In this document: in pieces, positions 14,390-25,800 of the stretch
Layout: the number at the start of each line of letters is the position of its first letter
Position numbering within the stretch: the first letter of the stretch is position 1
DNA from: Fomitopsis serialis
Taxonomy: Eukaryota; Basidiomycota; Agaricomycetes; Polyporales; Fomitopsidaceae
Length of the DNA stretch: 64,000 nt
Assembly (NCBI RefSeq): GCF_022376445.1
Contig: NW_025954961.1
Location: forward strand, 1,426,001 to 1,490,000
Direction: 5' to 3'
Position numbers and translations under genes: made by a program
The notes under the pieces: model-generated
Told to the model about the DNA's origin: nothing
Database searches by the model: none
What the model saw: only the letters and a program-made list of their open reading frames with translations

Positions 14390-16266
14390 ATGGCCTCTGC
14401 GCTTCCTCCAGCGACACACAACAACAGTCTGTCATGGTCTGGTCCGGATCGACAACCCTGGAGGCACTCTGACGCTGGTAGTGCGCCGCGGAACGCAGGC
14501 GGTGGAAATAGAGGGAGGTCGGGTGGACGAGGTGGAAGAGGTGGACGTGGCGGAAGGGGCGGCGGCAGTGGCAGAGGAGGCGCACCCTCCAATGCTACTA
14601 CGAGAGGTCCAGACGATGCGCCAAAAGCGCACACGGATCAGCCAAAGGGCAAGCCGGCCCCGGATATTCCAAAGATCGTCGAGCCACCGATATCCGCTTC
14701 CGCTGGTCCAATTGCCGCAGCTGCGAGCAAAGCGTCAGGCAGGTCAAAGCCCACGAGGAAGGCATCCGAAACCAAGAACTCTCGCAAACCTGGACCCACT
14801 CCTGACACGTCTGCACTCACTCCCAATCCATCACCTACGACAGCTCGCCCCTCTAGACGAAGGCGCTCTCAGAAGGTCCTGCCTGCTCTGAACACGAAGT
14901 CATCTCTTTCTTCCGACTCGAGTGTCCTCACCGTGCAATCCGCTCCAGAGAGAGGCGCAACCACGAGCAAGGATATGCCTCCACATCTCATGACTCCCTT
15001 GGACGTGCACACCTTCGATGTCAAATCGGACATCGACGCTCTAGTCGACCGCATGAGGTCCGTGGCGATGGACAGACCACATACGCCGGGGAGCCACAGT
15101 CACTTCGACTGGGCGAGTGACGACGACGACACTCTTCCTGAGCTGCCCGACTGGGGTAAGACGGAAGCCAAGGCGGACGTCAAGCCCTCCGTCATTTCTC
15201 CCATCCTGGAGGACGCGCTCAGGCCCCTACCGAACATTGAGATCGGTTCACCGTTCACGATGCCACTAGCCGGTCCGGATTCTGCGGCGGCTTCGCCTGC
15301 GAAAGCTCGGGTAGAGGTCAAAGATGAGAGCAAAGAGTCTCAAGTGGCGTCACACAACGCGGAGGTGGATAGCAAGAAGGCGCCGTCTGCTAGCATCCCA
15401 AAACAGCGGCGTCTAAGGCTGTTTTGCGCACAAGGATGAGGAAAGCAAGGCTGACGCGCAGAAGCATTTCGCAAAGCCTGCGACGGCGCCGCCACCGTCG
15501 AATTGACAACGTTGCCCCCTAACTTGCCTCGAACCCGTCACCATCGAAGGCACCCACGAAGCTTCCCCTTCACCCATCGCTACCACCGAAACCGGTCACG
15601 ACTTTGGAGCCAGCGCCTACGAAACGACATCCGCGAATCCCTGAACCGGGGCATAAGCGAGGGAAGTCTAGCACAGGTTCAATGGAGCACAAGACCGAGA
15701 ATGGTCTCGCGGACTCGATACATGCCTCCATCCCCAAGAGTGGCCTTACGGAGTCGATACACGCCCCCAGGGCGGTCTCGCAGAGTCTATACACGCTCCA
15801 AAGAGCGGCCTCGCGGAGTCTATACATGCTCCCAAGTCGACGGCGTCGCCAGAGAAGGAACCTCTCCGAAGACCATGCTCCAGAGCTTGGTCTGGCAGCG
15901 TCCATGCATGCCCCCGCGGAGACCACCCAGTCCGCACCAAGTCACACCTCCAGCCATCCCATCCCGGATGCCCCGCCGCACCTCCGTTCTAGAGGTCCGA
16001 CGCGGGGACACCGCCAGCCCTACAGTGCTTCCGTTACTAGCTTCCAACATCCCGACCTGGATCGCGCACGCACGGACAGCACGCACCACACGCGCACCCA
16101 GTCTTCCCCGCCGACCAGCAATGGCATTGGCCACGCACATAGTCGCTCGGTACACGCGCGCCCGGTCATCACAGGTGACGCGCTCTCGAGGCTTGCAAGG
16201 ACGCTGGGAGGGCCTGCGTCTCGACGCGAGACCGCGGTTCCGGTTCCCGCTGCTGCGAAAGACTGA
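14390..16266 (+). CDS. Disordered RGG-box protein with SIHAP repeats, several frame breaks
   Basis: The first frame (14390-15400) encodes an RGG-rich box (GGRGGRGGRGGRGGGSGRGG) and long Ser/Pro/Ala-rich disorder with an acidic patch WASDDDDTLPELPDWGKTEA. Adding one base to the A run at 15400-15403 and one to the T run at 15422-15425 restores a continuous reading through KTAASKAVFAHKDEESKADA. The downstream part carries repeats of the form GLAESIHAPKS and ends PASRRETAVPVPAAAKD. At least four one-base shifts are needed over the whole length. No enzyme or folded domain is visible. RGG boxes usually bind RNA, so a role with RNA is plausible but unproven. The start may lie further upstream. Confidence 0.6.
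15700..15925 (+). repeat. Degenerate SIHAP peptide repeats of about 36-45 bases
   Basis: Once frame shifts are allowed for, the region encodes GLADSIHASIPKS, GLTESIHAPKG, GLAESIHAPKS, GLAESIHAPKS and a diverged LGLAASMHAPAE. The DNA units share TCTATACAYGCTCC-like cores. The repeat is internal to the RGG protein gene. Confidence 0.7.
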
Positions 16267-16580
16267 AGTGTTCGGGATCTAACGTGTCAATTGCTTGTGC
16301 TACAGTCTATCTCCCGCTCATCTGCCACGATTTGCTTGTATCTAAGCCCTATTTCTGGGTTCCCTGTTGGACATTATCGTTGTGGTTGGTCATGGTCCCT
16401 ATACCCACCCAAATGGGTCTGCTTCGTACAGTTCCTTTTAATCCCCCTGGAAATTGATTAATGTACTTCTATACTACACGATGCTGGATATGATGATGCA
16501 AAAGTCCTTCGTTGATCATACTACAGTGTCCCCAAGTTCTGAAGAGCAGACGACGGTACTAGTGTTGCAATGCCCAGAGC
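16267..16580. other. Shared 3' intergenic region
   Basis: About 314 A/T-richer bases lie between the convergent ends of the RGG gene and mdm10. No gene seen; terminator and polyadenylation signals are expected but not resolved. Confidence 0.4.
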
Positions 16581-18143
16581 TCATCCGGAGCTGAAGTAGG
16601 ATAACTCCAGGCCTATTGCTTTTATGGGCTTCGACCTACTAGTCAAATTCGAGACGATGCCGAAGCTGACCAACATGTTTTGCAGACGTCCTTCCCACAG
16701 CAGGGAAATATCCTAGGGGAGATCGCTCAGCGTACTGGTCAGAGGAGGGAAGGTCAGTCCACACACCGTTGTCGTAGACGCACGGGCTTTCATCACCCCT
16801 TGCACCTCGCCCAAGCCCTCCTGCGACGCCGGGGGTGCATGGGGCGCGCCCACCTCATCTTTCGAGTCATCTGGACTCGAGCCCAGAGCAGAAGTAAACA
16901 TGCCCTTCCCGCGCCGCATCCACCATTCCGCCCCCATGCACCACTCGCTCTCATAGCTGTACACGTTGAAGTCGTACCGCGAGCTGAGGGAGAGGTCACG
17001 CGAGACTCGTGCAGTGTATGCCGTGGAGATGTGCCCGAGCATGGGGTTAAAGAGGGCGGTAATGGTTGTGGGTGGCTGAGAGGGAGGTCCGCGCGAAGAC
17101 GATGGCGTTGTTGGGGGAATCTGGAAGGATGGAGGTGTAGCATCAGGCAACGTCGTGAACCGAATGCCAGTCGATACTAGAGCCCAGTGAGTGACAACCT
17201 GACATCCTGTGGAAAGGTGCTTACCTCCAGCACTCTTCTCCTTAGCACTGAAGTAAAACTCTGCGCCGGCAGATATTCGGCCCTTCAGACCTCCCTCCAT
17301 GGCCTCTTCCTCGTCTACTCTCCTCATGCCAGACCGATTTCGGGGCGGTGTAGCCGTGGACTTCTCGCCCTCCTCAACCGGTTCGCTCAAACCCGCCAGC
17401 TTCCCGAAGTTATGCAGCGTCCGCACGCCCCACATGCCGTCCTCCGCACTCCACGTATACTCGGTACACCACTTGCCGGTGTCGTGCTGCAGGCTGAACA
17501 TGACATTGCTCGGGTGCATATGTGCGCCCCGGACGGACTCGGCGAACAAGCTGGCACGGGGGTCTGATATGGCAGCCACCATACCTTGCACAGTCGGTGC
17601 TATTCTCGTCGAGTATAGAGCGTCAAGTCGGCCTGTGGGGATGTAGACCCGTCCGTAGAACAGGTAGTCTACATGAAGCTGGTGAGCGATGTGGTCTCCA
17701 CATTCAGCAACGATGTACGTACTCACCCCGAGTGTCGACTCTCTCGCCTGCAAGCCATTCCTCCTCCTTCCCTTCTGGTCTCCGAGGCAGGTCGTACACC
17801 TTGAAACGGTCTACCATGTCCTTGAACCGCACATCGCCCGAGCCCTTTACGTTCAGCTCGCACGAAGTGAAGATGTAGCCAACAGAACCGTTGAGCGACG
17901 GCAGTGCGTTCATGGAATAGGTGTTCTTGAACAGTGGGCTCGGCGACTTCGAGATCGAGAAATGCAACCCCCTGGGCACAGTAAAGTCGAGGACGGCTAG
18001 CAAAGAAGTGAATCGAGCCGCCCACAGTTACGACCATGGAGCTTACCATTGGATGATCGAGTGAGATTGGCATACAAGTTGTCCTCGTTCCAGCCAGTAG
18101 CCCGGTAGTAGCTGCGTAGTACGTATGACGCAAAGGGATGCAT
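16581..18143 (-). CDS. MDM10: Mitochondrial distribution and morphology protein Mdm10 (ERMES, beta-barrel)
   Basis: The start at 18141-18143 gives MHPFASYVLRSYYRATGWNE, the conserved Mdm10 N-terminus. Further exons read LDFTVPRGLHFSISKSPSPL, NALPSLNGSVGYIFTSCEL, DYLFYGRVYIPTGRLDALYS and GAEFYFSAKEKSAGG. A last intron with its acceptor near 16710 joins VMKARASTTT to DISLLWEGRLQNMLVSFGIV and KAIGLELSYFSSG, stop at 16581-16583. A stop codon in that intron (16713) would otherwise seem to truncate the protein. Mdm10 is an outer-membrane beta-barrel that tethers mitochondria to the ER and joins the SAM complex. A Pro/Ser-rich insertion (PPSFQIPPTTPSSSRGPPSQ) sits in a loop, as often in basidiomycetes. 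Confidence 0.93.
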
Positions 18144-18299
18144 GGCAGAGGTAAACCAGTGTGAAAGGGGTGCAGTCCAGGAGAACGCAGAGAGAAGTGA
18201 GCAATCAGTACATGAGACCGCGACGAACAGCCGACTTTGCCGTGAGAGTGGGCAAGTAATAGCGCAAGGCGGTCAGTAGCGCGTGGCAAGCCGGCCAGG

Positions 18300-19499
18300 A
18301 TGGGCGCTTCTGTAGACAAATTCCTACGCGGTCTCGTGACCTCGCTGCATGAGGCAACCCCACGTCCCGCGTCGCGTCGCCGTTTTGCCACATTAGCCTT
18401 ACACCCAAACTCCGATGACCACATTTTTTCTTCGCCGGCCCCAGATCTTCCACCGTTCCGTACTCTCCTGGTGCGAGGTCCCTACCATCCCTCTGCCCCT
18501 ATCCATCTCATGCTTTCCCACAACTTGCGCGACTCAAAAGGCAAAGCGATCTTCATCTCACCCTCCCGCGCTTCGTTCCTTGCCAACCTTGTGAAGTTCG
18601 ACGATGAGTGGTTGAGGGTGCACGGAGGAGACGGGCTGGCATGTAGCGCGTCGGCGCGGATTGAGAACTAGTCAGTGTACATTGCGCATGGTCCCTCAGC
18701 TTGTCTGCTTCCAGTAAGATCCACCCTTGTTTGTCATAACTCATTGGGTGTGCAGCTATCCACCAACACCAGCACATCTCGTTCTTATCCTGAACATGCT
18801 GCACGTCTATGGTGGGACGCTTTACCATCCAAAGACGACGCTCCCGGAGGCACCTACTCTGCTCGTTCTGCACGAGCTGTCTGCGTTGCTGAAGCCCGCG
18901 ACGTCCGAATCTACGTGCGTTCTGCACCTAGTCTGTGCCTAGTTACCATCTGGACCGCCCGACAGAGTGTCCTCTTACCTGTCCCTCATTACGCATGCCC
19001 TGGCGGCGGTCAGGTCGCTCTCCGCGAAAGCGTGAGTCGCGATTCCACTTCGTACCTGTATGCGTAATGATAGACGTTCGCATAGAACAACAGAAGTCGT
19101 AATGGCGGTCTTCGACTCTGGGCTGCATGACCTGAAGCTTCAATCATCCGGCCAGTCTCTCCCTCCGGCGACGACCCCAATGAATCCCGGCCATCCACAG
19201 GTCGACGGGAGCCCGTCGCGTATTTCGTCGAAAAGTACTTCGAATGGACGGCGAGGGTGGAAGGTACGTACCAACCCGTTCAAGCGAATCCGCAGACAAA
19301 CAGTCAATTCATTCTACCCTCATTAGCGATCGGGGAGACAGAGGCTGCGCCAGAGACGCAGGCAGGCGGAGGACGGATGCGGATGGTGCTGCACCACACG
19401 CAGGACGAGGATAGTGCGGCAGACGTCACGATGGAATGGCTTGTCGCTACGCGGGTTGCTGGGCCTCACGTAGGAGCGAGGTATTTCACTTGGGCGTAG
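18300..19499 (+). CDS. Degenerate RecA-like P-loop protein (possible SWSAP1-type RAD51-related factor)
   Basis: Exon 1 includes PPFRTLLVRGPYHPSAPIHL, placed like a Walker A strand-loop-helix but without the GK(S/T) signature. After an intron, YYPPTPAHLVLILNMLHVYG and APTLLVLHELSALLKP follow, the second resembling a Walker B strand ending in Glu. Later exons give SYLSLITHALAAVRSLSAK, REPVAYFVEKYFEW, TARVEAIGETEAAPETQAGG and MEWLVATRVAGPHVGARYFT before the stop. One exon join near 19090-19160 does not keep phase, so an error or unseen splice is likely there. The overall order resembles Swi/SWSAP1-type recombination accessory proteins. This is inference from fold-like spacing, not from clear identity. 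Confidence 0.55.
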
Positions 19500-19587
19500 T
19501 ACATGTCGACATTGCGTGGTCAATAGTAGTATGGATTGATGACGAGTGTCTTCGACATAGTAAACCCACTAATATTCTTGCTATCCT

Positions 19588-20788
19588 TCAACGACACCAT
19601 TCACAGTGGCCGACCAGATGCTGCTCTCTACAACAGTCCTCAGTGCGGCACCGGAGATCGCTACCGCGCTCGATTGTGTGCTTCAAGCCAAGCAGCACGC
19701 CACAGTGGCCCGATAGGCTGCGCGAGGCGTTGGTTTTCTTACCTGTCGATGAGCATGCTGCATCCGGAGCTGAGTTCGTCTGGCACGACGAGGGCATAGT
19801 AGAGGGTTGTACAGAGGCTGGGGAACAGGCGCCGCCATGCGTGTCGAGACAGGTGACTCGGTAGAGGGCGAGTTACTGAACTTGAAGTTGGTCTCACTGA
19901 GAGCGGCGCAGATGGCACTGCAGAATGCAGACTGTATGAATGATCAACACCAATGCGAAAGTAATGAGTCGCGCATGACTCACCTACTGATGCGGCCCCT
20001 CTGACGAAGGGAAACGGTCTGCCGAGCGCTCTCCACCCTCAAAGCCCGGGTGGCATGTGCATGGCAGTATGCGCGGGCTGTCTTCGTCTGGATCGCTAGA
20101 TAAGAGACTCTATGCAGCATTCCTCACAATTCTGGGCGACACATCCTCGGTCACCCTTCCTTGGTGCGCCTTGTTTTGTCGTGCATGCATTGGAACAAAG
20201 GATGTCATGGTCGGGCGGAGACATGGCTGGATTGGCGACACGGAGCCTGGCGTCCTCTTGCGCGAAATACGTGGGATATGCTGCAGGGCTCAGTTGTCGC
20301 GCCAAATGCGACAACAAGTTCCTCAGCATCCTTGTACAGGCATGCTTTTGTTGTGTGCCATCGGATTCTGCGGCAGAGTTCGTTCGTACACTGGAATGAA
20401 GTCAGAGCCAACACTATAGTGCAGAAGAACGACTTACCTCCTGCATAACTTTCCTCTATCCTCTCGCTTAACAGAACCCTCGTTCACCTGAGAGGCCCCA
20501 TCGTCTCTCGGTTGCATTGAGAGCATTTTGGTCAGGGACAATGATTGGATCTGGCTCGTAGCTGGGATCAGCAGCTAGCTGACATGACTGGGCGACGAGG
20601 AAGGCCATCTGCTTGGCCGTCAAGAGGTGCAGAAACACCATCGTGGTCCACCGTAGCCGAAGTAGCATTGTGGATAGCCTCACACATCGCAAAGATCTCG
20701 CGAGTCTGGGGCCCGCATCTGAGGCACTGGAATACCATGTAGAATAGCGGCTAGAGTCTGCAAGGGGACGGTGAGGTGGGGCACTCAT
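19588..20788 (-). CDS. Cys-rich probable zinc-binding protein, gene model uncertain
   Basis: Minus-strand pieces in alternating frames look coding: a possible start MSAPPHRPLADSSRYSTWYS near 20788, CTNELCRRIRWHTTKACLY near 20380, CSNACTTKQGAPRKGDRGCV plus AQNCEECC near 20110-20190, AIQTKTARAYCHAHATRA just after, and ICAALSETNFKFSNSPSTES near 19900. The spacing C..C..C...CxxCC........CxxH recalls a Cys/His cluster found in many uncharacterised agaricomycete proteins. I could not join all pieces with clean splice sites. It may be a genuine gene with frame errors or a decayed copy. No function can be given beyond likely metal binding. Confidence 0.35.
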
Positions 20789-21179
20789 GGCGTGGACCGA
20801 CTGGGAGGATTGGAACGATCGCACTCAGGTCTACGCGACATTATTATACCATTCGCAAAGACCTACTCGGACCCTGAGTGGTTGATGCCACTCAACGCGC
20901 TGGAGGGTATTGGTTGCGCAGTGAAGTCAAAGCGATGAGCAAAGCGGAAGCGTAGAAGCAAAGCGATTGAGGCGCGTCGGGGCGGCATGCCGCTTGCAAT
21001 CACATGATCGTATTGACGCATGTGGCGGAACGCGATCGGGGGATGCTCATGCGGGGCCGCCGGACACTCTCGCCACGCCGGACGACCATCAGCTGCGGCC
21101 AGCATTAACTATCTGACACATCCTATTGGATTGTAACCAGGACGCAAGAGGCTGAGGACGAGGATCGTAACTCTGCGTC
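20789..21179. promoter_or_regulatory. Divergent promoter region upstream of pex12
   Basis: This 390-base gap lies between the Cys-rich gene and pex12, which point away from each other. I see no TATA box or coding frame. Confidence 0.35.
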
Positions 21180-22553
21180 ATGGAGTTCTTCAACGACGCC
21201 GGTGACGACCCGCTGAAGCCCACGCTCTTCGAGCTTGTCGCGCAAGAGCAGCTGCGGGACCTCCTGCAGCCTGCTCTCAAGTATTCCTCTCCGTAAGTGT
21301 GGATGATATATGGACGATACCGCTCTCATGGCATACCACCGCCGTGCTCAGGTATTCGCGCAAAGATACCCCCGATACATCCTCCGCATCGTGAACCGGC
21401 ACGAGGAGTTCTATGCGCTGCTCATGTTCTTCGTGGAGAGGCATTATCTTCGGAAGCATGGTGAGTCCCAACGGCTCTGCTTGAATGCGACCCCGGCCAA
21501 ATGTGCGCAGGTGCATCCTTCTCAGAGAACTTCTACGGACTCAAACGGCGGCGGCGCCCGCTGTTCGAAACGGAGCGAGCTAGGGGCAGTGCCGGGCGTA
21601 CTGCCCGAGGAGCGACTCCGGACCGGGAGATCTGGCGGTCCCTCATCTTCCTGGTGAGTCTCATATCCAACGCATTCACACAGCCGTAACGGAGGACCGT
21701 CAGGTGGGCCTGCCGTACCTGCGCACGAAGGCGCAGGAATACTACGAAGACCTCGGCGGGGGGATACAGTCCGAGGTGATCGAAGAGAGCCTGGCGACCG
21801 GCAGGCGCGTGCGTTGTCGGAGGAGGTGCGTTGGTGTGCAGCGGAGGTGCGCGTACGTAAGGCTGAAGGGGAACGTTCGCAGACGGTCGCGGGTCGTCTC
21901 CGGCGGATGTACAAGACAGTGTTCCCGCTTCTAAACTCCACCTTCGAAGTGTGGCTTCTTGTGCACAACATCGCGTATCTGTTCGACCGGACACCATACT
22001 ACCGGCCGTGGCTAGCGTGGATTGGAGTGGATCTGCGGCGAGTGGGATTGACGACCTGGTACGTGGACTGGTTGTGTGCACAGACGGTCGCTCATGTTCG
22101 TTTCAGAGAGCCGCGCAACAGGCGATGAAGCCCAAGTTGGACCCGGCACGCTCGCAAGGTGTGCTCCGGAGCTTGCGGCGGCTGTTGGTCTCGTCGCCCC
22201 GGCTCTTGCTGGACTCGTTCAACGTGATATTGCCAACAGCAATTTTCTTTGTGAAGTTCCTGGAATGGTGGTACTCGCCATCATCGCCGGCGCGTGCCTT
22301 GTCGGGCTCGCCTCTCGGGCCCGCGGTTGCGCCGCCACGTTTAGCCCGACCGCACCCGCAGGGGGTGCCGGTGGACGAGAGGGCGTACGGGGGCTGCCCG
22401 CTGTGTGGCAAGGGGCTGGCGAACGCGACTGCGCTGCCGTCTGGCTATGTGTTCTGCTACCGATGTGCGTACGAGTATGTAGATGAGCACGGGCGGTGTC
22501 CTGTGACGCTGCTGCCTGCGCGGGTGTGGGAGCTGCGCAAGATCCTAGTCTGA
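21180..22553 (+). CDS. PEX12: Peroxin-12 (RING-type peroxisomal import protein)
   Basis: The start MEFFNDAGDDPLKPTLFELV matches the family. Exons continue RYPRYILRIVNRHEEFYALL, ERHYLRKHGASFSENFYGLK, LIFLVGLPYLRTKAQEYYED, KTVFPLLNSTFEVWLLVHNI and RLLLDSFNVILPTAIFFVKF, the hydrophobic segments of the Pex2/Pex10/Pex12 membrane channel. The C-terminus carries a partial RING (CPLCGKGL, then GYVFCYRCAYEYV, then GRCPVT), with fewer cysteines than a full RING, as is normal for Pex12. The protein forms the ubiquitin-ligase retro-translocation channel for the receptor Pex5. One intron near 22063-22106 is best placed with a donor at GTGGAC, because the nearby GTACGT donor would create a stop. There are about four introns. 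Confidence 0.93.
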
Positions 22554-22803
22554 ATGGATCCGGTGCTGCAGAGAAGGGTGTGCAGTGAGATCGGGATCTA
22601 CGCACGTTTGTGAGGCGATCGAGACGATAAGTTCGCACGTGGGCGCCCAATCGCGCACAGGCGCTCCGCCGGTGCTGCTCGCGGTCGGTGCGACTACTTG
22701 AGTCGCGCAACGGGCCCCTCCGCCTTCGCGGTCCATGCAAGCCCTCCAGCTCCCGCCCACCAGCCCTCCCCGCCCCCCCACCGCGTCGCTGTAGCCGCCG
22801 GTC
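22554..22803. promoter_or_regulatory. Promoter region of pho81
   Basis: Only 250 bases separate the pex12 stop from the pho81 start on the same strand. The 60 bases before the ATG are C-rich. Phosphate-response motifs were not identified. Confidence 0.35.
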
Positions 22804-25800
22804 ATGAAGGTACACCCTAAGCACCCGTCACCTCAGTCCGCCGCCCGCTCATCCCGCTCTGCGCGTCCATGTCCAGTTCGGCAAGCAGATCCAGGTCGAG
22901 CAGGTCCCCGGCTGGTCGGCCTACTACCTCGACTACAAGTCCCTCAAGAAGATCATCTCTTCTCTCCAGGCGGACCGGCCGCCATCCGACGCAGAGGGCA
23001 TTGCCCACAGCGTCCGTCCCGGGGACCTGCTTGGTCGCACGACCGTCTCCGCCACAGTAGAAGCGAGCGTGTCAACCCCGGTGCAGCAGAAGAGTCATTC
23101 ATTCTCGCGACGCTCGGCCAAGACGATGAGAGAGGCCCGAATTTCCAAGCCCATAAAGCCGCCTTCTTTTTCAAACTCGAGCGCGAGCTCGAAAAGGTAG
23201 GACACTTTCCGGCACGTCGCGCGCATGTCATCAGACGGGCACAAAGATCAACGCATTCTACCTCGAAAAAGAGGCAGAGCTCAAGCTGCGCCTCGAGACG
23301 CTGCTCTCGAAGCGGCGCGCCGCCGCTATGCGTGTCCTGCCCGATTCGCCCGACGACATCACCAACAATGTCGAATGGAGTGCGGTCGAAGAGGGGTTCC
23401 GCCTCCTCGAGCGGGACCTCGGAAAGCTGCAGGTAGATGATATCCTCCTCGTCGCCGAGCTGATGCACACACGGGAGCCATCTATGTAGCAATTTGTGGA
23501 AATCAACGCCACCGGCTTCCGCAAGATCTCAAGAAATGGGATAAACGCTCAAAGTCGACCACCAAAGAGCTGTACTTGCCCGGCAAGTCGAGGTCCAGCC
23601 TGTCTTCAACCGACAGGTGAGCGTTTGTTCTGGCTCATCGCACACAAGCCACACTCGCTCACCTTCGAACGATGCAGTTGATCTCCGAGATGTCCGACAC
23701 CGTGGCCGCCTGCCTGCTCGACATCACAGACCTGTCCGTAGGTCTCAACTACGAAGGCTCGCTCGCCGACGAGAAGATCCTCAGCCGTGAACTCGGCATC
23801 GACCGCACAGACCGGAACGTGCCCCTCGGCCCGTTCCTCGACCTCGAGAGCAGCCTCCGGAAGGCCGTCACGGACAGCGACCGCGACGCGCTCCGCGAGC
23901 TCGTGCGCTACTCCGACTCGCTCTCGCAGGCACGCGGCGCGCGCATGCACGTCACGCGCGTGCTCTGGAAGGCTGTCATCGACGCGCCGCCCGACCTCGC
24001 GGACCTCATCCTCGCGTCGACGTCCGGCCCGTTTGACTTCATGTTCGTCGATGATATCAATGGCGGACGACCCTCCACGAGGTCGCGATCGTCGGTGTGC
24101 TCAGACTCGTGAATATCTGCCTTGAGAAGGGCGTGCAAGCGGGCAAGGTGGACGTGTATGGTCGCTCGGCGCTGCACTACGCCGCGATGTACGGGCACGA
24201 CGCGGTATGCCGGAGGCTGATTGCGGTCGGCCTATCACCAGATGTGACCGATGTAGACAACTGCACACCGCTCGTATACGCCACGCTGAGAGGCTTCGTC
24301 GGGTGCGTGCAGGTCCTCCTGGAGGATGGTATGGTCTCCGTGCGGAGTGCCACGCCCAGCGCCGACTTGATTCCCCTGTCGCTCGCCGCCAGAGCAGGCC
24401 ACATTGACGTTGTGAAGCTTTTGCTTAGCCATGGAGCGCCAAGCGTCCCGAACACTAACGGCGAGTACCCTATACACCTCGCAGCACAGGAGGGACACGC
24501 GGAGATCGTGCGGATACTGGCTAGTCACGAAGGATGGGATCTGCCAGACAAGTACAACGAGTGGACACCGCTCTTCCACGCAGCTAGGTTTGGCCGTGAC
24601 GCGTGCCTCAGAGTGTTGCTGGAGGAAGGCAGCCGGATAGACCGCTTCGACGAGGCAGGTAACTCGGCGCTGTACTACGCTGCGTGGTACGGGCACCGAC
24701 CATGCGTCGCACTGCTACTCGAGACTGCAGCGCACGCTACCCCGGGGCCGACACCGATCACGCAGAAGTCGCCTCTGACCGATACACAGCGGTCGACGGG
24801 GACGGAGTCGGACATTGACATCATCCCATCGCTCTACCTGCCCCCGCCGATGATGCCCTATCGCGTCTACGGGCACAACTACCTCGACAAGACGTCGCTC
24901 ATACAGGTCACGATCGGGCACCCCACGTCGCGGTTCGGTACGGAGGCCCCGCAGGGGGTCGCGCTCCGCCGACCGCTCGCGGACTCACAGTACGACGAGC
25001 GGCACCTGCACTCTTCTCCGATGCTCAAGCTCGTCATGACGGCCACGCCGGCGATCACGTCGGCGCCGTACAGCGTGCCGCTGCCCGTGCGGGACCAGAA
25101 GATCGTGTTCAACTTCCAGGTCTCCGCGGCGAGCGCGCTCTCGCTCGAGTTCTCGCTGTATCCCAACTTTGGCACGAGAACAATAGGCAGGGCGGTGGCG
25201 CTGCCGTACTTCTTCCAGGGCATCCAGAACGGGCACCCGTACGTGCTGCCCATATTGGATCCCCGCCTGCATGTCATTGGAGAGGTGACCCCGCTTCCTC
25301 CGCTGGCATCTAGACAATAAGGCTGAACGGTTTGTGCAGGTGGCATTCGAGGTGAACATCATTACGCCCTTCAGAGGGGTTACGTTGGAGATTGGGGGTG
25401 CCGTCGAAACGTACTGGAAGTCATTGGCGACACCCGTGCCCACGCCGTCGTCCAGACTGGTCCCGTCGAGATCACAGCCATCGACGCGATCGATGACGTC
25501 CGTGCAGACATCGCCATCAAATCTCTCGACAACAGTGGCGTCCGGCCACTCGTTGACGCACTCGTCCGTAACGGGCAGTTACGTGTACGTGACCGTCCAG
25601 GTTACACGCGACTTCCACCCCGTGGCTTTCGCGCAGTGGCTGCTCCCAGAGGAGGGCTGCGACCTGGGCGTCGCTGACCTTACCCTGGAACAGTTCGGGG
25701 CGTTGGCCCAGCGCTCGGGGAGGTGCCTGATGCAAATGGACAGTCCGGTCCTCTCGCCGCTGCAGTGGTCCAAGCTGATATCGGGCTGCATGATCCCGCT

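Noticed and set aside
16713..16715. Early stop codon of Mdm10
   Set aside because: It lies inside the last intron; splicing leads to the conserved WEGRL and GLELSYFSS end.
16680..17180. 166-codon plus-strand frame inside mdm10
   Set aside because: It is antisense to well supported Mdm10 exons.
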